This document shows positions 34,337-46,329 of a stretch of 64,000 nt of DNA, one piece after another. The position numbers were made by a program, and so were the translations under genes. The notes beneath the pieces are model-generated. The model was not told the origin of the DNA and ran no database searches. It saw nothing but the letters and a program-made list of their open reading frames with translations. The first letter of the stretch is position 1. Every line of letters begins with the position of its first letter. The stretch is taken from the NCBI GenBank assembly GCA_029844215.1, contig CM056725.1, positions 29,976,485 to 30,040,484 on the forward strand, in the 5' to 3' direction. The stretch comes from Przewalskia tangutica (taxonomy: Eukaryota; Streptophyta; Magnoliopsida; Solanales; Solanaceae).

Positions 34337-37300
34337 TGTTATACCGTATTTCCAGTATATGCGTAAGGCGTGCGTATAAAAGTTTAAAGCCTTGAGTAGG
34401 CAAAGTGACTTGGCGATTTATGTTTGTGCACAACACGTTTAGAGTCGTTTTTAAAAGCGTTTTCCACGACTTTCGTAGGGAATTTCGGCTATGTCATTTC
34501 TAATTTTTGCGGATTTTTAGAGGCGAAATGTGTTGGACCAACAAGAGGCGCCACTTGGCACCCTCTCATTGGTGGACTTCAAATCGTCCGTTGACGAAAA
34601 TGGCTAAGCAGCACGTTTTTGTGCCTTGGCACAAAGTCGAGGGTAGGTAGGATATTTGTGTTTGGTAAATCCTAGCCCTACACTTGCCTAACACATGGAT
34701 TGATCTTGGCCTTTGGTTGGCCATCCCTTGACCTATAAATACCCTCTAAGGTTGAAGACTTCTTCATCCAAAATGCCTAAGTCTTGAGAGCCTTCCCTCC
34801 CACCGTGAGGCCTCTTGGCAGAGATGTCCTCCCTTGCCTAGTGGCTCTCGGCGAGATGTCCCTCCCTCCTAGTAGTGTGGCCGTGGGGTACCCCACTGCC
34901 TAGTTGCTTTAGTATAATACCCCTCTCTTGGTAGAAATACTCTCAAAGTATTGTTATAATGCCCAAATTACCTTAGTATACCTTGTTGTATTCTAAGGTT
35001 ATACCTATCTGAAAAGCCAGAAAATACTATTATACTCCCCGGTCCACCAAACCGAAACCACAAGGGAAAATCTCCATGGTTAGTTGGAGTAGTATGTAGA
35101 AGTTGGTTAGAACTTCAAGGGTAGTTTGGAGGCGGGTTGGAGCGCGCGGAGTTGGAGCTAAACGATTGCCCAGATCGACTTTATACTTGGATAATTATGG
35201 GCTTAGCGAGGTAAATATCTTGTCCTCTATTGTAATTGGAAATTACATGTTGTTTGAATATATAGTTGTAGTATACTATATATAGTCTTGAAACGTAGTT
35301 AGTGGCGATGTCTTTTGACTTAAGCCCAAGAATCTGAATCTGTAATTACATAGGGTGTATTCAGTAGACTTGTGTAGTAGTCTTGTGGAGTAGAATTGTA
35401 CCGTCGGGTTAGATGATTAACCCACTGGTTGGCTTGGTAGCGGCCCCGTTAGAGGAGGAGATTTCTGTTGTTGCGGGGAGTCTTGCCAAATTTTTACGTA
35501 GAATGTTCTCCGTTAAGATCTAGAGTTTAATCAGCGCCTTGTGGCCTTATAGGTTGCAGTGCTACGTGTGACGTACTCTTCTGGACTAAGGAGTAGTCGG
35601 CGGTTTGAGGTACTCGGGCGTTTTGCTATTAGTCGATAATCGTCGCGAGGTATGTGAACCTCTTCCTATCTCTTCTAGCATGAAATGTGTGAACTATGTG
35701 GTACGATAGACGTACATGTGCTAAATGTATTTGATTGGTTTAAAACATAAAGTGTTATAACGGCTTTATGGGAAGTTGGTTATAACAGCTTTATGTTGGT
35801 GAGAAAATACATATGGTTTTTAATAAGGTAACGATTTGAATTATAAGCGGCTTGTTATGTGTTAATAAAGAACTTGAAGTATTTCAAAAGATTTTTGGAA
35901 TCATTTTGAAAGAAGTAATACTTGGTTTTGAAAACTTAAGAGTTATGCTAGCTTTATGGGAAGTTAGGTATAACGGCTTAAGAATGTTTTTCTTGATTTG
36001 AAATCGGAATGTGTATCGACAAACCATCGGCGTTAATAAAAGGAAATGTTTTGACTAATTAAGTATTATTAAAACCAGAGAAACTTCCATCTGCATAGAA
36101 GCTAAGATGAGACAAAATGATATTTCCTAGATCACTACTTTGTAATAAGATTGTAATAAACAAGAATATCCTACTCATATAAGACTTATGTTTCTCAGTT
36201 GTTTAAAGGAGAATTATATTCTTAAATGAATAAGACTATGAACTCTGAAACCTTTCTAAAATAAGAAACGTGAACATTTGAAATTAGGCAAACTTGGACG
36301 TTTGGAAAATAATGTTGTTACTTGATTTTACAAAGGTAAGTGTTTTGGTTTATTTAAAAAGACAGTCACTCTATTTTATACTACGGGTATTGTGTGACTT
36401 ATGTGAAAGCAACGGATCTTTTAAAAGATTTAATGTATGAAGTACTTTAGGGGTAGATACCCGAACTTGTTAGCTTAAAGTACCTTGTGTGAATAACTTG
36501 ATTGTGTTGGTTTGAGATAGCCTTGTAAATACTTTCTTGTTGATGTGATAAGTGAAAATGTTAGGATGCTACGTGTGTTAGTATCTTGTGTGATCGTGAT
36601 GTAAGGGGGTCATTCTTGTTGTGCTTACGTTGTTAAGCGTTAAGCCCGTTGTACTATTATTGTATCACATACCCCTTTGACTTATTATACCAGGGCTTGC
36701 CACCCGATGCGGTCTTCACGGCTATGCGGTCCTCGTGACTACGCAGTCGCGGTAGCTCGGGATTGATCATTCCGGGTGTTTAGCCTGATGCGGGGGATTC
36801 CCTATGCGGTCTGTTGAGACTATGCGGTCTTTTGAGACTACGCGGGTTGCGGGAGCCTAGGCGGATACGAGGTTAGCTGCGCCGATGCGGGTATACCTCG
36901 GTGATGCAGGACCATGATTCGAGGAATACCTCATGCGGGTCCGTGTGGGACCTATGCGGAGCTGCGAGAGTTCCAGGGATAGACACGCACATTGATATTG
37001 CGGGCGAGTGGCGGCCGATCATGTGGTGCGATCTAGAAAGACCTCGGGATACGGTTTGTGGTATTTTTGGTGCGTGGGTCTTAGTAGTCGGCTATGCCTT
37101 CGTACTTGCCCGTGCGGTTTTATTGTGATAACTTTGAGGCGTGAGTCACGACTTGACATATCGCTTATTTATTGGTGAGCTGTAGTTTGGTTATCATACA
37201 TGTCTCTGCTTTATATAGACTACTATGATTTCATTCTGATTTATTTTGATTTCACATACTTGGTACTGTCTTGACCTCCTTGAGGGCTGCGTTCATCAGC

Positions 37301-37693
37301 GGTAAAGGTACACGATCATTGATCCTCGCTCTTAGGGTCACGATTGACATTTGGGAAAGCTCCGTTTCTCCGGAGGCTTATCAGTGGTATAGTCCCCGGT
37401 TGTTGTAGGTGTTTACATTCAGGGGTATGGCGGGGCCCTGTCCCGCCATTGTTGTCGTATCATTTCTTAGAGGTCTGTAGTACTGTCGTGGGCAGGGTTT
37501 GTGAAAAGGATTAAACTGTTCATTTGTAAAAGTTGTTATTTATATATGAGAAAGGCAAGTTTTCCCTCAGTTCTTGTTTTGTACTTCACTTGTTTCATGT
37601 ATATGTTTTATGTTCCGCTGATTACTCTGATGTTGGGTCACTAGGGTGCCCGGGGTAAGGCACCAGTCACGGGCCCAGTTTCGGGTCGTGACA
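34337..37693 (+). repeat. N6b 3' LTR
   Basis: 3357 bp, uninterrupted, ending GGGTCGTGACA. It gives the empty site for N7. It has TATAAATA at 34734-34741 and the ATGCGGG repeat block at about 36700-37000. Confidence 0.92.
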
Positions 37694-38327
37694 ATGGTGT
37701 TCACATATACTCCTTGGTGTTGTTATATCATGGCTGCGGTGAGGAAGAATTCCACGCACAGTGATGATTTGGAGGCGTGAGTCACGACTTGATATATTTG
37801 TTTATATGTGGTGTCTGTAGTTGGTTATCATACATGTCTCGCTTTATATAGGCGATATGATTTCATTTCTGATATTTCTGATTCACATACTTGGTACTGT
37901 TGTCTTGACCTCCTTTGCGTTCAATCGCAGTAGAGGTACATCTACCGCCGATCCTCGCTTTAGGATCACATTTCAGCGTGTTGGGAAGCTCCGTTCCTTG
38001 AGGCTTATCTTTGGTATGTTACCACGAGTGCAGAGTTCTTGTACATTCAGGGGTATGGCGGGGCCCTGTCCCGTCATAGTTGTTGTAAAAATCTTAGAGG
38101 TCTGTAGTACTGTTGTGGGCAGGGTTGTAAGGATTGTAACTGTTCAAAATGTCGTTATATTTATATATACTGAAAGGCAACCGTTTTGGTTGGCCTATTT
38201 TCCTTTATCTTGATCCATGTCTATTTAAATGTTTAAGTTTTTATTTCCGCTGGTTTTTCTCTGATGTTGTATCACTAGGGTGCCCGGGGTAAGGCACCAG
38301 TCACGGGCCCGGGTTCGGGTCGTGACA
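37694..38327 (+). repeat. N5 3' LTR, third part
   Basis: Resumes with TGGTGTTCACATATACTCC, matching 9808 onward in the 5' LTR, and ends GGGTCGTGACA at 38327, followed by the ATAGA target copy. Confidence 0.88.
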
Positions 38328-38332
38328 ATAGA

Positions 38333-40574
38333 GAACCATCTGCTTAGAATATTCTACAGAGTAGTCTAGACGTTGATAGACGTATATGACCTTTATAGGT
38401 TGAAAGTTCTGCGAGTAGCATGTTCTACTTGAAAGGTGGACAAGGCTAGCCGAGTTATAGCCGTGGAGCGTTTTGCTAATTGTCGATAATCGTCGCGTGG
38501 TATGTGATTCTTCCTATCCTCTTGAGCATGATATTTTAAAAGAATATATATAGTACGGTAGACGTACGTGTGTTAGCGAACGTGGTTTCTTTGCGATGTT
38601 TTTTGACTTGAGTCTAATAATAAGAATCTTGAAGTATTTTAAAAGAATTAAGAATCGTTTTTGAAAGAACAGTAATACTTGGTTTTAAAAGCTTAAGAGT
38701 TATACTAGCTTTATGGGAAGTTAGGTATAACGACTTAAGGGAGATAAAAGGAACGGTTTACTTAATTGTTTATGAACGCCTTATATTGATTTCAGAAATG
38801 AGAATAAGTATCGAACAAACCACTGCAGCGCTAATAAAGGGAAATGTATTGACTAATTAAGTATTATTGAAACCAGTAGAAACCTCCATCTGCATAGAAG
38901 CTAAGATGAGACAAAATGATATTTCATTTCCTAGATCGTATTTCTTTGTAATAAGATTGTTATGAACAAGAATAACCTACTCACACATAAGGCATATGTT
39001 TCTCAAATTGTTTTAAAAGAGAATTATATTATTAAGTGATTAAGACTATGAACTACGAAACCTTTCGAAAATAAGAGACTTAAATATTTGAACTTAGGCA
39101 AACTTGAACTTTTGGAAAAGAAGGTTGTTACTTGTCTTAAAAAGGGAAATCGTTTTGGTTTGCTTAAAAGATAGTCACTCTATTTTTGATACTACGGGTA
39201 TCGTGTGACTTTTGTGAAAGAAACGGATCTTTTTAAAGAATTAATGTACGTAGTACTTTGGGGATAAAAACCTGAACTTGTTGACATAAAATAGAAAGTA
39301 CCTTGTGTGAATAACTTGACTATGTTTGGTTTGTGATAGCCTTGTAATACTTTCTTGATTGGTTTGATAAGTAAACATGTTACGATGCTACGTGTGTTAG
39401 TGTCTTATGATGTTTGTGTAAGAGGTTATTCTTATTGTGCTTATGTTGTTTAACGATAAGCCGTTGTGCTAGTATTATATCACTCACCTCTTGACATGAT
39501 ATCTGGGGTTAAATTGCCGCTCACGCGAGTACACCTCGTGCGATGCGTGTGACTATGATTCGAGAATACCTCATGCGGGTCGGTGGGCTATGCGAGCTAC
39601 GAGTTCCAGGTTAGTGTGCGGTCTATGTGGCCATGCGGTGCGAGTCGGGGCGATGCCGGGAGTAGCTACCCTCGTCACGGGGAATACCTCATGCGGGCCT
39701 ATGTGTGGCCTATGCGAGTGCGGGAAGTTCGAGATTAGACGCGCACATTTGATCTGCGCGCGAGTGGCCAACCGATCATGTGGCGGTCTAGCAAGACCTT
39801 GTAATCTGATTTTATGGCATTATTGGTGCTGTGGGTTTTAGTAGTCGGCTATGCCTTACTTACCCCGCGGTTTTATTATGACACAGTGGGACTGGTGTTC
39901 ATGTGTATTCCTTGGTGCTTTTATATCATAGGCCGCGGTGAGGAAGGTATTCCACGGGCATGATTGATGTTGTGGGCGTGAGACCCATAGTTATATTTGA
40001 GTGATGACTTTGAGGCGTGAGTCACGACTTGACATATTCGCTTATTTATTGTGAACTGTAGTTTGGTTATCATACATGTCTCCTGCTTTATATAGACTAC
40101 TATGATTTCATTTACAGTATTTTTCAGCTTCACATAATTGGTACCTGTTGTACTGACCTCCTTCGGGGGGCTGCGTTCATGCCGCAGGTAGAGGTACACC
40201 AGTCGTCGATCCTCGCTCTTAGGATCACAGTTCAGCGTTTTGGAAAGCTCCGTTTCTCCGGAGGCTTATCTTTGGTATAGTCCCCTGTCATTTTAGGTAC
40301 TTACATTCAGGGGTATGGCGGGGCCCTATCCCGTCGTTGTTGTTATAATACTCTTAGAGGTCTATAGTACTGTTGTGGGCAGAGTTTGTAAAAGGGGATG
40401 TAACTGTTCAAATTTATGTTTATATATGCCGAAAGGCAACTTTTCGCAGATAAACTGTTTCACACTTCATATTATTTCATGCCTTGTTTTATATTCCGCT
40501 GATTACTATGATGTATGTCTACTTGGGTTCCCGGGGTAAGGCACCAGTCACGGGCCCGGGTTCGGGTCGTGACA
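38333..40574 (+). repeat. N4 3' LTR, right part
   Basis: Resumes after the ATAGA duplication with GAACCATCTGCTTAGAAT, matching 781 onward in the 5' LTR, and ends in GGGTCGTGACA at 40574. Joined length with the left part is about 3366 bp. It differs from the 5' LTR at many CTG and CAG positions, for example near 38577, 38586 and 38939. Confidence 0.9.
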
Positions 40575-41331
40575 CATCGGCCCCGACAATGTGCCCTAAG
40601 AACGCCACTGAAGCTAACCAAAACTCACACTTCGAAAACTTGGCATACAACTGCTGGTCCCGGAGAACTCTCAGCACCGTCCTCAAATGCTCTGCATGCT
40701 CCTGCTCCGAGCGAGAATAAATCAAGATGTCATCAATGAATACTATCATAAATGTATCCAAAAATGGCTTGAACACTCGGTTCATCAAATCCATAAATAC
40801 TGCCGGAGCATTGGTCAAGCCGAAAGACATGACCCTGAACTCATAGTGCCCGTACCGGGTCCGGAATGCAGTCCTAGGAACATCCTTCTCCCTAACTCGC
40901 ACCTGATGGTAACCAGATCGTAGGTCTATCTTGGAGAAACACCTCGCTCCCTGCAACTGGTCGAACAAATCGTCAATCCTGGGAAGGGGGTATCTGTTCT
41001 TAATAGTCACATTGTTCAGCTGCCTGTAATCAACACACATACGCAGCGTCCCATCCTTCTTCTTCACGAACAATACCGGCGCTCCCCACAGAGAAACACT
41101 AGGCCTGATGAAGCCCTTCTCCAACAAATCTCTCAGCTGGTCCTTCAACTCTCTCAACTCGGCAGGTGCCATCCTGTATGGCGGAATGGATATAGGTCGA
41201 GTGTCTGGCAGAATATCAATGCAAAACTCTATCTCCCTCTCCGGAGGGATACCCGGGAGGTCGTCTGGGAACACATCCGAAACTCTCGACTCATGGGCCG
41301 ATGAAGGTGCGGTGTCACGACCTCGTATCAA
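40575..41331 (-). pseudogene. RT: N3 reverse transcriptase, truncated by N4
   Basis: Open frame of 252 residues before the break. The link from protease (DVFPDDLPGIPPEREIEF, residues 19-36) leads into the RT palm and fingers. LRMCVDYRQLN is at 96-106, the first catalytic Asp at 136 in FSKIDLRSGYHQ, FGLTNAPAVFM at 170-180, and the catalytic FIDD at 198-201. It ends in KCEFWLASVAFLGHIVGAD, in the thumb and connection region. It copies element RNA into DNA. The open frame runs on for 18 residues into the N4 LTR, which are not RT. RNase H and integrase are cut away. A one-base shift separates it from the protease frame. Confidence 0.93.
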
Positions 41332-41953
41332 ATACCCGAACGAGATGGTAGATATACCCCTTCTGAACCATCTTCCTGGCCTTGAGGTAAGAAATAAACT
41401 TACCCCTTGGCGACACAGTGTTCCCCTCCCACTCGATAACGGCTCCAGAGCGGAACCGTACCAACCGCTTCCTACAGTCTACATTGGCGTAGCAAGAAGC
41501 TAACCAATCCATACCCATGATCACATCAAAATCGGTCATATCCAACTCTATCAAGTCGGCCAGGTCGGACGTGCGTATAGTCCTCGGGCAAGCCCTATAT
41601 ACCCGCTCAGCTACCACTGAATCCCCCACTGGCGTAGCTACCTCAAAATGGTCTATGGACTCAGGCTCTATCCCTATCCTACTAGCAATAAAGGGAGATA
41701 TATAGGACAAGGTAGAACCTGGATCTATCAAGGCATATACGTCACAACAAGCGATAAAATACCGTGATGACATCCGTGATGCCTCCGGTCTGGCGGTGGA
41801 CATGGCATATATGCGGTTCTGAGGACCGCTGGAATTAGCACCCTTGCCACGACCTCTGCCGCAACCCTCCGGCCCACGAGCACCACGCCTCGGGGCGAGT
41901 AACTGTAGGAGATGAAGACCCGGCGAAAGACCCTGTAGGCTGAACCCTACCAT
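41318..41953 (-). pseudogene. PR: N3 protease
   Basis: Open frame of 212 residues. The active site is ALIDPGSTLSYISP, with catalytic Asp at residue 77 in the D-P-G-S-T form common in plant Ty3/gypsy. Further family landmarks are FDVIMGMDWLASCYANVDC and GKFISYLKARKMVQKGYIYH near the C-terminal end. It cleaves the element polyprotein. It starts after the gag knuckle and ends in a stop at 41315-41317, where the frame shifts to that of RT. Whether this shift is real or a sequence error is open. Confidence 0.9.
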
Positions 41954-41971
41954 CTGCGCTGCCTCTGGTCG

Positions 41972-43105
41972 GACAGTCTCTCACAAAGTGACCCTGCTGG
42001 CCGCAAGTGTAACAAGCTCCCGCAATAGTACCACAATTCCCGTAATGGGATCTACCACATCAAACACACTGAGAGGAAGGTGGTCTCGATCGTTAGCACC
42101 TTCGCTACCTGGAAGTCAAGTCCTCGGGCCCGACCACTCAATACCACGCTCGCTCAAGATGGTGTAGGAGTGCTCTGAGCTGGCTGAGGTGCAAATCTGG
42201 TCCGCTGCTGAGATCGTCCACCCCGAGAGCTACCAAAAGACCCCGCTGCCCCGGCCTTCTTCGCTGATATTTGTCAACCCGTCGCCTCTACGCCTCACAC
42301 CTAAGTGCATGAGCTCGCATGCGGCAATGTTCATTCCTACCAAGAGCTACACCCGAGCAAGACTACGCCAAGTAGTCATCAAGCCCTGTGACGTAGCGGT
42401 GCACTCGGTACTCCATATCTGCCACTAACGCGGGGACATACCGAGCCAACGAGTCGAACTCTACGTTGTACTCCCAATCAGGCGCCTGTCGCCTCAAAGA
42501 TCAAAAATCTGCTGCGGTTTCCTCATCTCGCGGAGGCAAGAAGTGCGTGAGAAACTCCTCTGAGAACTCGTCCCAAACAGCTGGAGGCGTCTGCTCCCCC
42601 CGGGACAGCTCCCACGAATCAAACCGGTCGACTGTAGTATCACGCAGCCGATGTGAACCTAAGACCACCGACGGTCTCCAAGCCTTGATCACTTTACGAT
42701 CCGTTGAATCGCTTGATGAACTCCTGCGATCATCCTCGTGCCTCGACCCATAGAACTCGCGGCCGCAACTCGTAAAGTCCCGAAGTCTCAAACTATCCGA
42801 CTCGGGTGAACCACGTACCATCGAATCGAATCGCGATTCAGCCTATCTCGTGCCTCGCCACGACCACGCCAATAATCGGGCCATCTCTGTAACCCATCTC
42901 TCTCGCTCCAGCCGGGGACCGAGGCTCAGTGTCGTGGCCTCGTGAGCCACCGCTGCGCTTATAAACCCTCGGGGCCGGCGACGTCGTGGAACTCGCCCTG
43001 GGTATCACCTCGTAAAGGTTGGGCACAGGCCTCGTGACCTCGTGTACTACTAGCGACTCCATCGATCGCCTTGCCTTCAGGCCCGGTTGCCTTACGTGGA
43101 GGCAT
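41972..43105 (-). pseudogene. gag: N3 gag, frameshifted
   Basis: The start codon on the minus strand at 43105 opens MPPRKATGPEGKAIDGVASS. The capsid region appears at about 42500-42820 in shifted frames: LRLRDF, EFYGSRHEDDRR, VLGSHRLRDTTVDRFDSWEL, VWDEFSEEFLTHFLPP. The C-terminal zinc knuckle CYTCGQQGHFVRDC lies at about 41972-42014, with C, C, H and C all present. The preceding partial motif reads CV-stop-CGRSHYGNC near 42060. At least three frameshifts and one stop interrupt the gene. It is the most complete gag in the window. Confidence 0.85.
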
Positions 43106-43288
43106 AATCGTAAGAAAAAGAAATTGGCCACGAGGGTCCAACTTATAACACCGCTCTAAGGCACGATCTCGAGTGAGAAAATGGAAACCAATCCTAAATA
43201 TCCTGCGACCTCGCGATTATTGGTGTGGTGCGACACCGATAATCAAGACTTACTAGATACGGTCTCAGACACTTTCCGAGGATTAATC

Positions 43289-43299
43289 GCTCGATACCA
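43289..43299 (-). other. N3 primer binding site
   Basis: TGGTATCGAGC on the minus strand, next to the LTR end. One A short of the Met-tRNA match, as in N4, N5 and N6b. Confidence 0.8.
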
Positions 43300-44848
43300 C
43301 TTTTGTCACGACTGCCTCCGGGCCCATGATCGTGCCTTACCCGCACCCAAGTAGACATACATCGAGTAACCACTGGAATATAAACTTGCAAACATGAAAC
43401 AGTTGTAAAATAAGAATAATCTATCCAAAGAAAAGTTGCCTTTCGGCATGTATATAAATACCAAAAGTGAAGATACATCCCAACTTAACAACAGACTACT
43501 GCACTTCTAAGATGTAAACACTATGACGGGACAGGGCCCCGTCATACCCCTGAATGTACAAAACATCTACAACACCAGGGAGAACCATACCAAAAGTCGA
43601 GCCTCCGGAGAAATGGAGCTCCTGACACCAGAGTAAAGATCCTAAGAATGAGGATCCACCACCTGCTTTCCCTTACCTGCGGCATGAACGCAGCCCCCCG
43701 AAGGAGGTCAGTACAACAGGTACCAAGTATGTGAAACTGTAAAGTACTGATATATATATATAACTATAACATTTTAAAACCAATTCACAAATATGTACGA
43801 AACAACCAAGTTAACCGCACATAGTGCCACATCACAAACAAGAGCAAAAATAGATATAATGTAACTGGTCCTTTCTAGGCCGCTAATGATCGAAGCAAGG
43901 CCAATCGCCCATAGTATCATTATGCGTGCCTAATCCTGGACTCCCGCAGTCCGCATAGGCCACCTAGGCCCGCATGAGGTATTCCTCGCATCGAGGGTAG
44001 CTAATCCTCGGCATCGTCCTGGACTCCCGCAGTCCGTATGGCCACATAGACCATATGAGGTATTCCTCGCATCGCATTCCTGGAACTCCCGCAGCTCCGC
44101 ATAGGTCCCATGGACCCGCATGAGGTATTCTCGTGACGGGGCGCTTAACCCCCAAAGATAACAAGTCGTGAGGTGAGTGATACAATACTAACACAACGGC
44201 TTATCGTTAAACAACATAAGCACAACAAGAATTACCTCCTTACACAAACATCACAAGATACTAACACACTTAGCATCATAACATGTTTATTTATCAAACC
44301 AACTTACCACACCTTCAGAAATCATTACAAGGCTTTCATAAACAAATATGTAAATCGTTCCTTTTAACTTTCTTAAGTCGTTATACCTAACTTCCCATAA
44401 AGCTAGTATAACACTTAAGTTTTATTTAAAACCAAGTATTACTTTTCTTCCAAAAATGATTCATAACTCTTTTTGAAATATTCAAGATTCTTATTAATTA
44501 AAACTCAAGTCAAAAGACATCAAAGTGAAACCAAATTTAGTTAACACACGTACGTCTACCGTACTATATATAGTTCACAAATATCATGCTCAAGAGGATA
44601 GGAAGAATCACATACCTCCTCGGCTAAATCCACTTGCCAAGTCGGATATGTCGCGCGCAGAGTGTCAACCTATAATAGTCAAAACACGCCTATCAACTTC
44701 TAGTTTTTCGTGGGATTCTTCTAAGTAAGACTTCTCTTAGTCTACGAAAAATTGGGCAGCACTTCCCCCGTTTCTACTCAATTCTCCACCTTTTCAAGGC
44801 CCGATAATAGTAACCAACATGACATAAATAAGGCGCAATAATTCCGAA

Positions 44849-45111
44849 ATTAAAGAAGGGGATAACACTCCCAAACGGAACGCGATTAACAATCTCTCCT
44901 TCATAACAACAATAATAAAAGAAGGGGATAACACGCCCAAACGGAACGCGATTAACAATCTCTCCTTCATAACAACAATAATTAAAGAAGGGGATAACAC
45001 GCCCAAACGGAACGCGATTAACAATCTCTCCTTCATAACAACAATAATTAAAGAAGGGGATAACACGCCCAAACGGAACGCGATTAACAATCTCTCCTTC
45101 ATAACAACAAT
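44849..45111 (-). repeat. 66-bp tandem array in N3 LTR
   Basis: Four near-identical copies starting at 44849, 44915, 44981 and 45047. Each contains AAGGGGATAACAC and GGAACGCGATTAACAATC. The period is a multiple of three and the units lack stops in two minus-strand frames, which creates open frames of 122 and 138 residues that are artefacts of the repeat. Confidence 0.95.
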
Positions 45112-45188
45112 GTAAATACGGTCCAAAGTAAATACAGTCCAAAGTAAATACGGTCCAAAGTAGATACGGTCCAAAGTAGATACGGTCC
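45112..45188 (-). repeat. 16-bp tandem array in N3 LTR
   Basis: Almost five copies of TAAATACGGTCCAAAG (with A/G variants), directly beside the 66-bp array. Confidence 0.9.
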
Positions 45189-45898
45189 TTAAGTTGGGGT
45201 CCTTGGCCAACTTTTACAATTTTACTTATCCAATTACTTCATTAGTCTTCCAACTTATATTCCAATCTTTATATAAGTTATAGTTTCTTTGTTGTTAACT
45301 TCTTAGAAAGTAATGGATACATTTACCATTTTAATGGCTAATATGCCAATTCTCATTTTAACATCTTAACAAGATCCAAATCTTTCCTTATATCTTATAG
45401 TCCATAATATACTTCCAATATATGTATAATATCCAATATACATAATAATCAACTTCACAAAGAGGTTAAGGTTCATTACCTCAATAATAGCCCAACCATA
45501 TCCAAGAACTTAAAGTCGTTCCAAAGCAAGTCTTAGCTCCAAATCTTTGAGTTTTAGCTCCAAATATTTGTGTTCCAAACCACCACAAGTCACCCTTAGA
45601 AGTTCCTAACCAACTTCTATTCAAGAATTAACTCCAAAAGTGAAGAACACTTAGGCTTCAAAACTGCCCACTCTCGGCTTTGTGAGGATTTTTGGGGCTA
45701 GGGGTGTGAAATCTTGTCTAACTCTTGGTTAATAATCTTCCTAATACATTAAGGAAGAACACTTATAAGTTTAAGAATTTTTGGACAACATTTGCTCAAG
45801 AAAGGGAGGTGTTGGACGAGAGCACTAGGGAGGGAGAGGAAAATATTTTCAAGTCTTGAAATGTTCTAAATGTGGAAGATTTTCATCAACTAGAGGTG

Positions 45899-45906
45899 TT
45901 TATATA
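45899..45906 (-). promoter_or_regulatory. TATA-like box of N3 LTR
   Basis: TATATAAA on the minus strand, at the LTR position where the other families have TATAAATA. Confidence 0.5.
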
Positions 45907-46329
45907 GGACAACCAAGGGTTAGGATTGAAACATGTGTATGGTATAGATTGTTTGTGTAGGTTCCTTTCTCCACTTGTCCCACAAATGTCATGCAAGACT
46001 TTGACCATTTGACTTGCCCACTAATTGCAAAACACCGTCCAACTTGTCATGCAATACCATGCAAGACTTTTGGCCACTTGTCTTGCCCACTTGTCTTGAA
46101 AAAACGTCCACATGGCCTCTTGGGGTGACACATGTCGCCCTCCTATTGGTCCAAAATATTTATCTCTCGGAAAAATTCCATAATCGGTTCAAATTTTGAA
46201 AACGTAAAATAATTTCCTTCACAAGGTTCGGAGTATTTTCCGTCGGAAAACAATTCTTACCCTAATTAGGGTTTATACATACGAACGTACGTCCTTACAT
46301 ACATACTCCGGAACTACGGGGTATAACAC

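Larger units (their letters stand above)
24739..37693 (+). mobile_element. N6b: non-autonomous Ty3/gypsy element, split by solo LTR N7
   Basis: 5' LTR 24739-26870 plus 30526-31768, internal region 31769-34336 (2568 bp), 3' LTR 34337-37693. The N5 LTR target reads CGGTG on the left (24734-24738) and TGGTG on the right (37695-37699). The intact target at about 9804 reads CCTGGTG, so the left copy probably is TGGTG with the CCTG to ACG change seen elsewhere in the window. Same internal plan as N6a. Confidence 0.9.
6958..38327 (+). mobile_element. N5: non-autonomous Ty3/gypsy LTR element, split by N6a and N6b
   Basis: 5' LTR 6958-10461, internal region 10462-12621 (2160 bp) and 3' LTR 12622-14806 + 24079-24738 + 37700-38327. 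It is flanked by ATAGA on both sides, and N4 continues without loss around it. N6a and N6b are inserted in its 3' LTR, so both are younger. It differs from N4, N6a and N6b by keeping the central gag region and lacking any integrase remnant. Confidence 0.9.
1..40574 (+). mobile_element. N4: non-autonomous Ty3/gypsy LTR element, split by N5
   Basis: This element has a 5' LTR (1-3021, its first 310 or so bases lie before the window), a primer site, a decayed gag, block X, an integrase remnant, a polypurine tract at 5821-5833, and a 3' LTR beginning at 5834. N5 (6958-38327) interrupts the 3' LTR and is flanked by the duplicated 5-mer ATAGA (6953-6957 and 38328-38332), after which the 3' LTR resumes and ends at 40574. 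The internal region is only 2812 bp, shorter than one LTR. N4 itself sits in the reverse transcriptase gene of N3, and the 5 bases after its right end are CATCG (40575-40579). The left target copy lies outside the window. Confidence 0.9.
40575..46329 (-). mobile_element. N3: Ty3/gypsy element with gag, protease and RT, cut by N4
   Basis: Read on the minus strand: 5' LTR 46329-43304, primer site, gag from 43105, protease, then reverse transcriptase up to 40575 where N4 is inserted. The rest of pol and the 3' LTR should lie left of the window. It carries the only long open pol frames here and lacks block X between gag and protease, so it resembles a recently autonomous element. The base pairs after its LTR are CACCC (46330-46334), the expected target copy in N2. 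Confidence 0.9.
43304..46329 (-). repeat. N3 5' LTR
   Basis: 3026 bp, TGTTATACCCCGTAGTTCC to GTCGTGACA on the minus strand. It carries two tandem arrays absent from the other LTRs. The poly-C tract and much of the left third of the N4/N6 LTR are not found, so it is a separate subfamily. Confidence 0.9.

Noticed and set aside
40519..40574. Last 18 residues of the long RT frame
   Set aside because: This part is the end of the N4 LTR read through by chance; the RT homology stops at the insertion point.
44774..45210. Overlapping open frames of 122 and 138 residues on the minus strand
   Set aside because: Products of the 66-bp and 16-bp arrays in the N3 LTR, not conserved in other LTRs.
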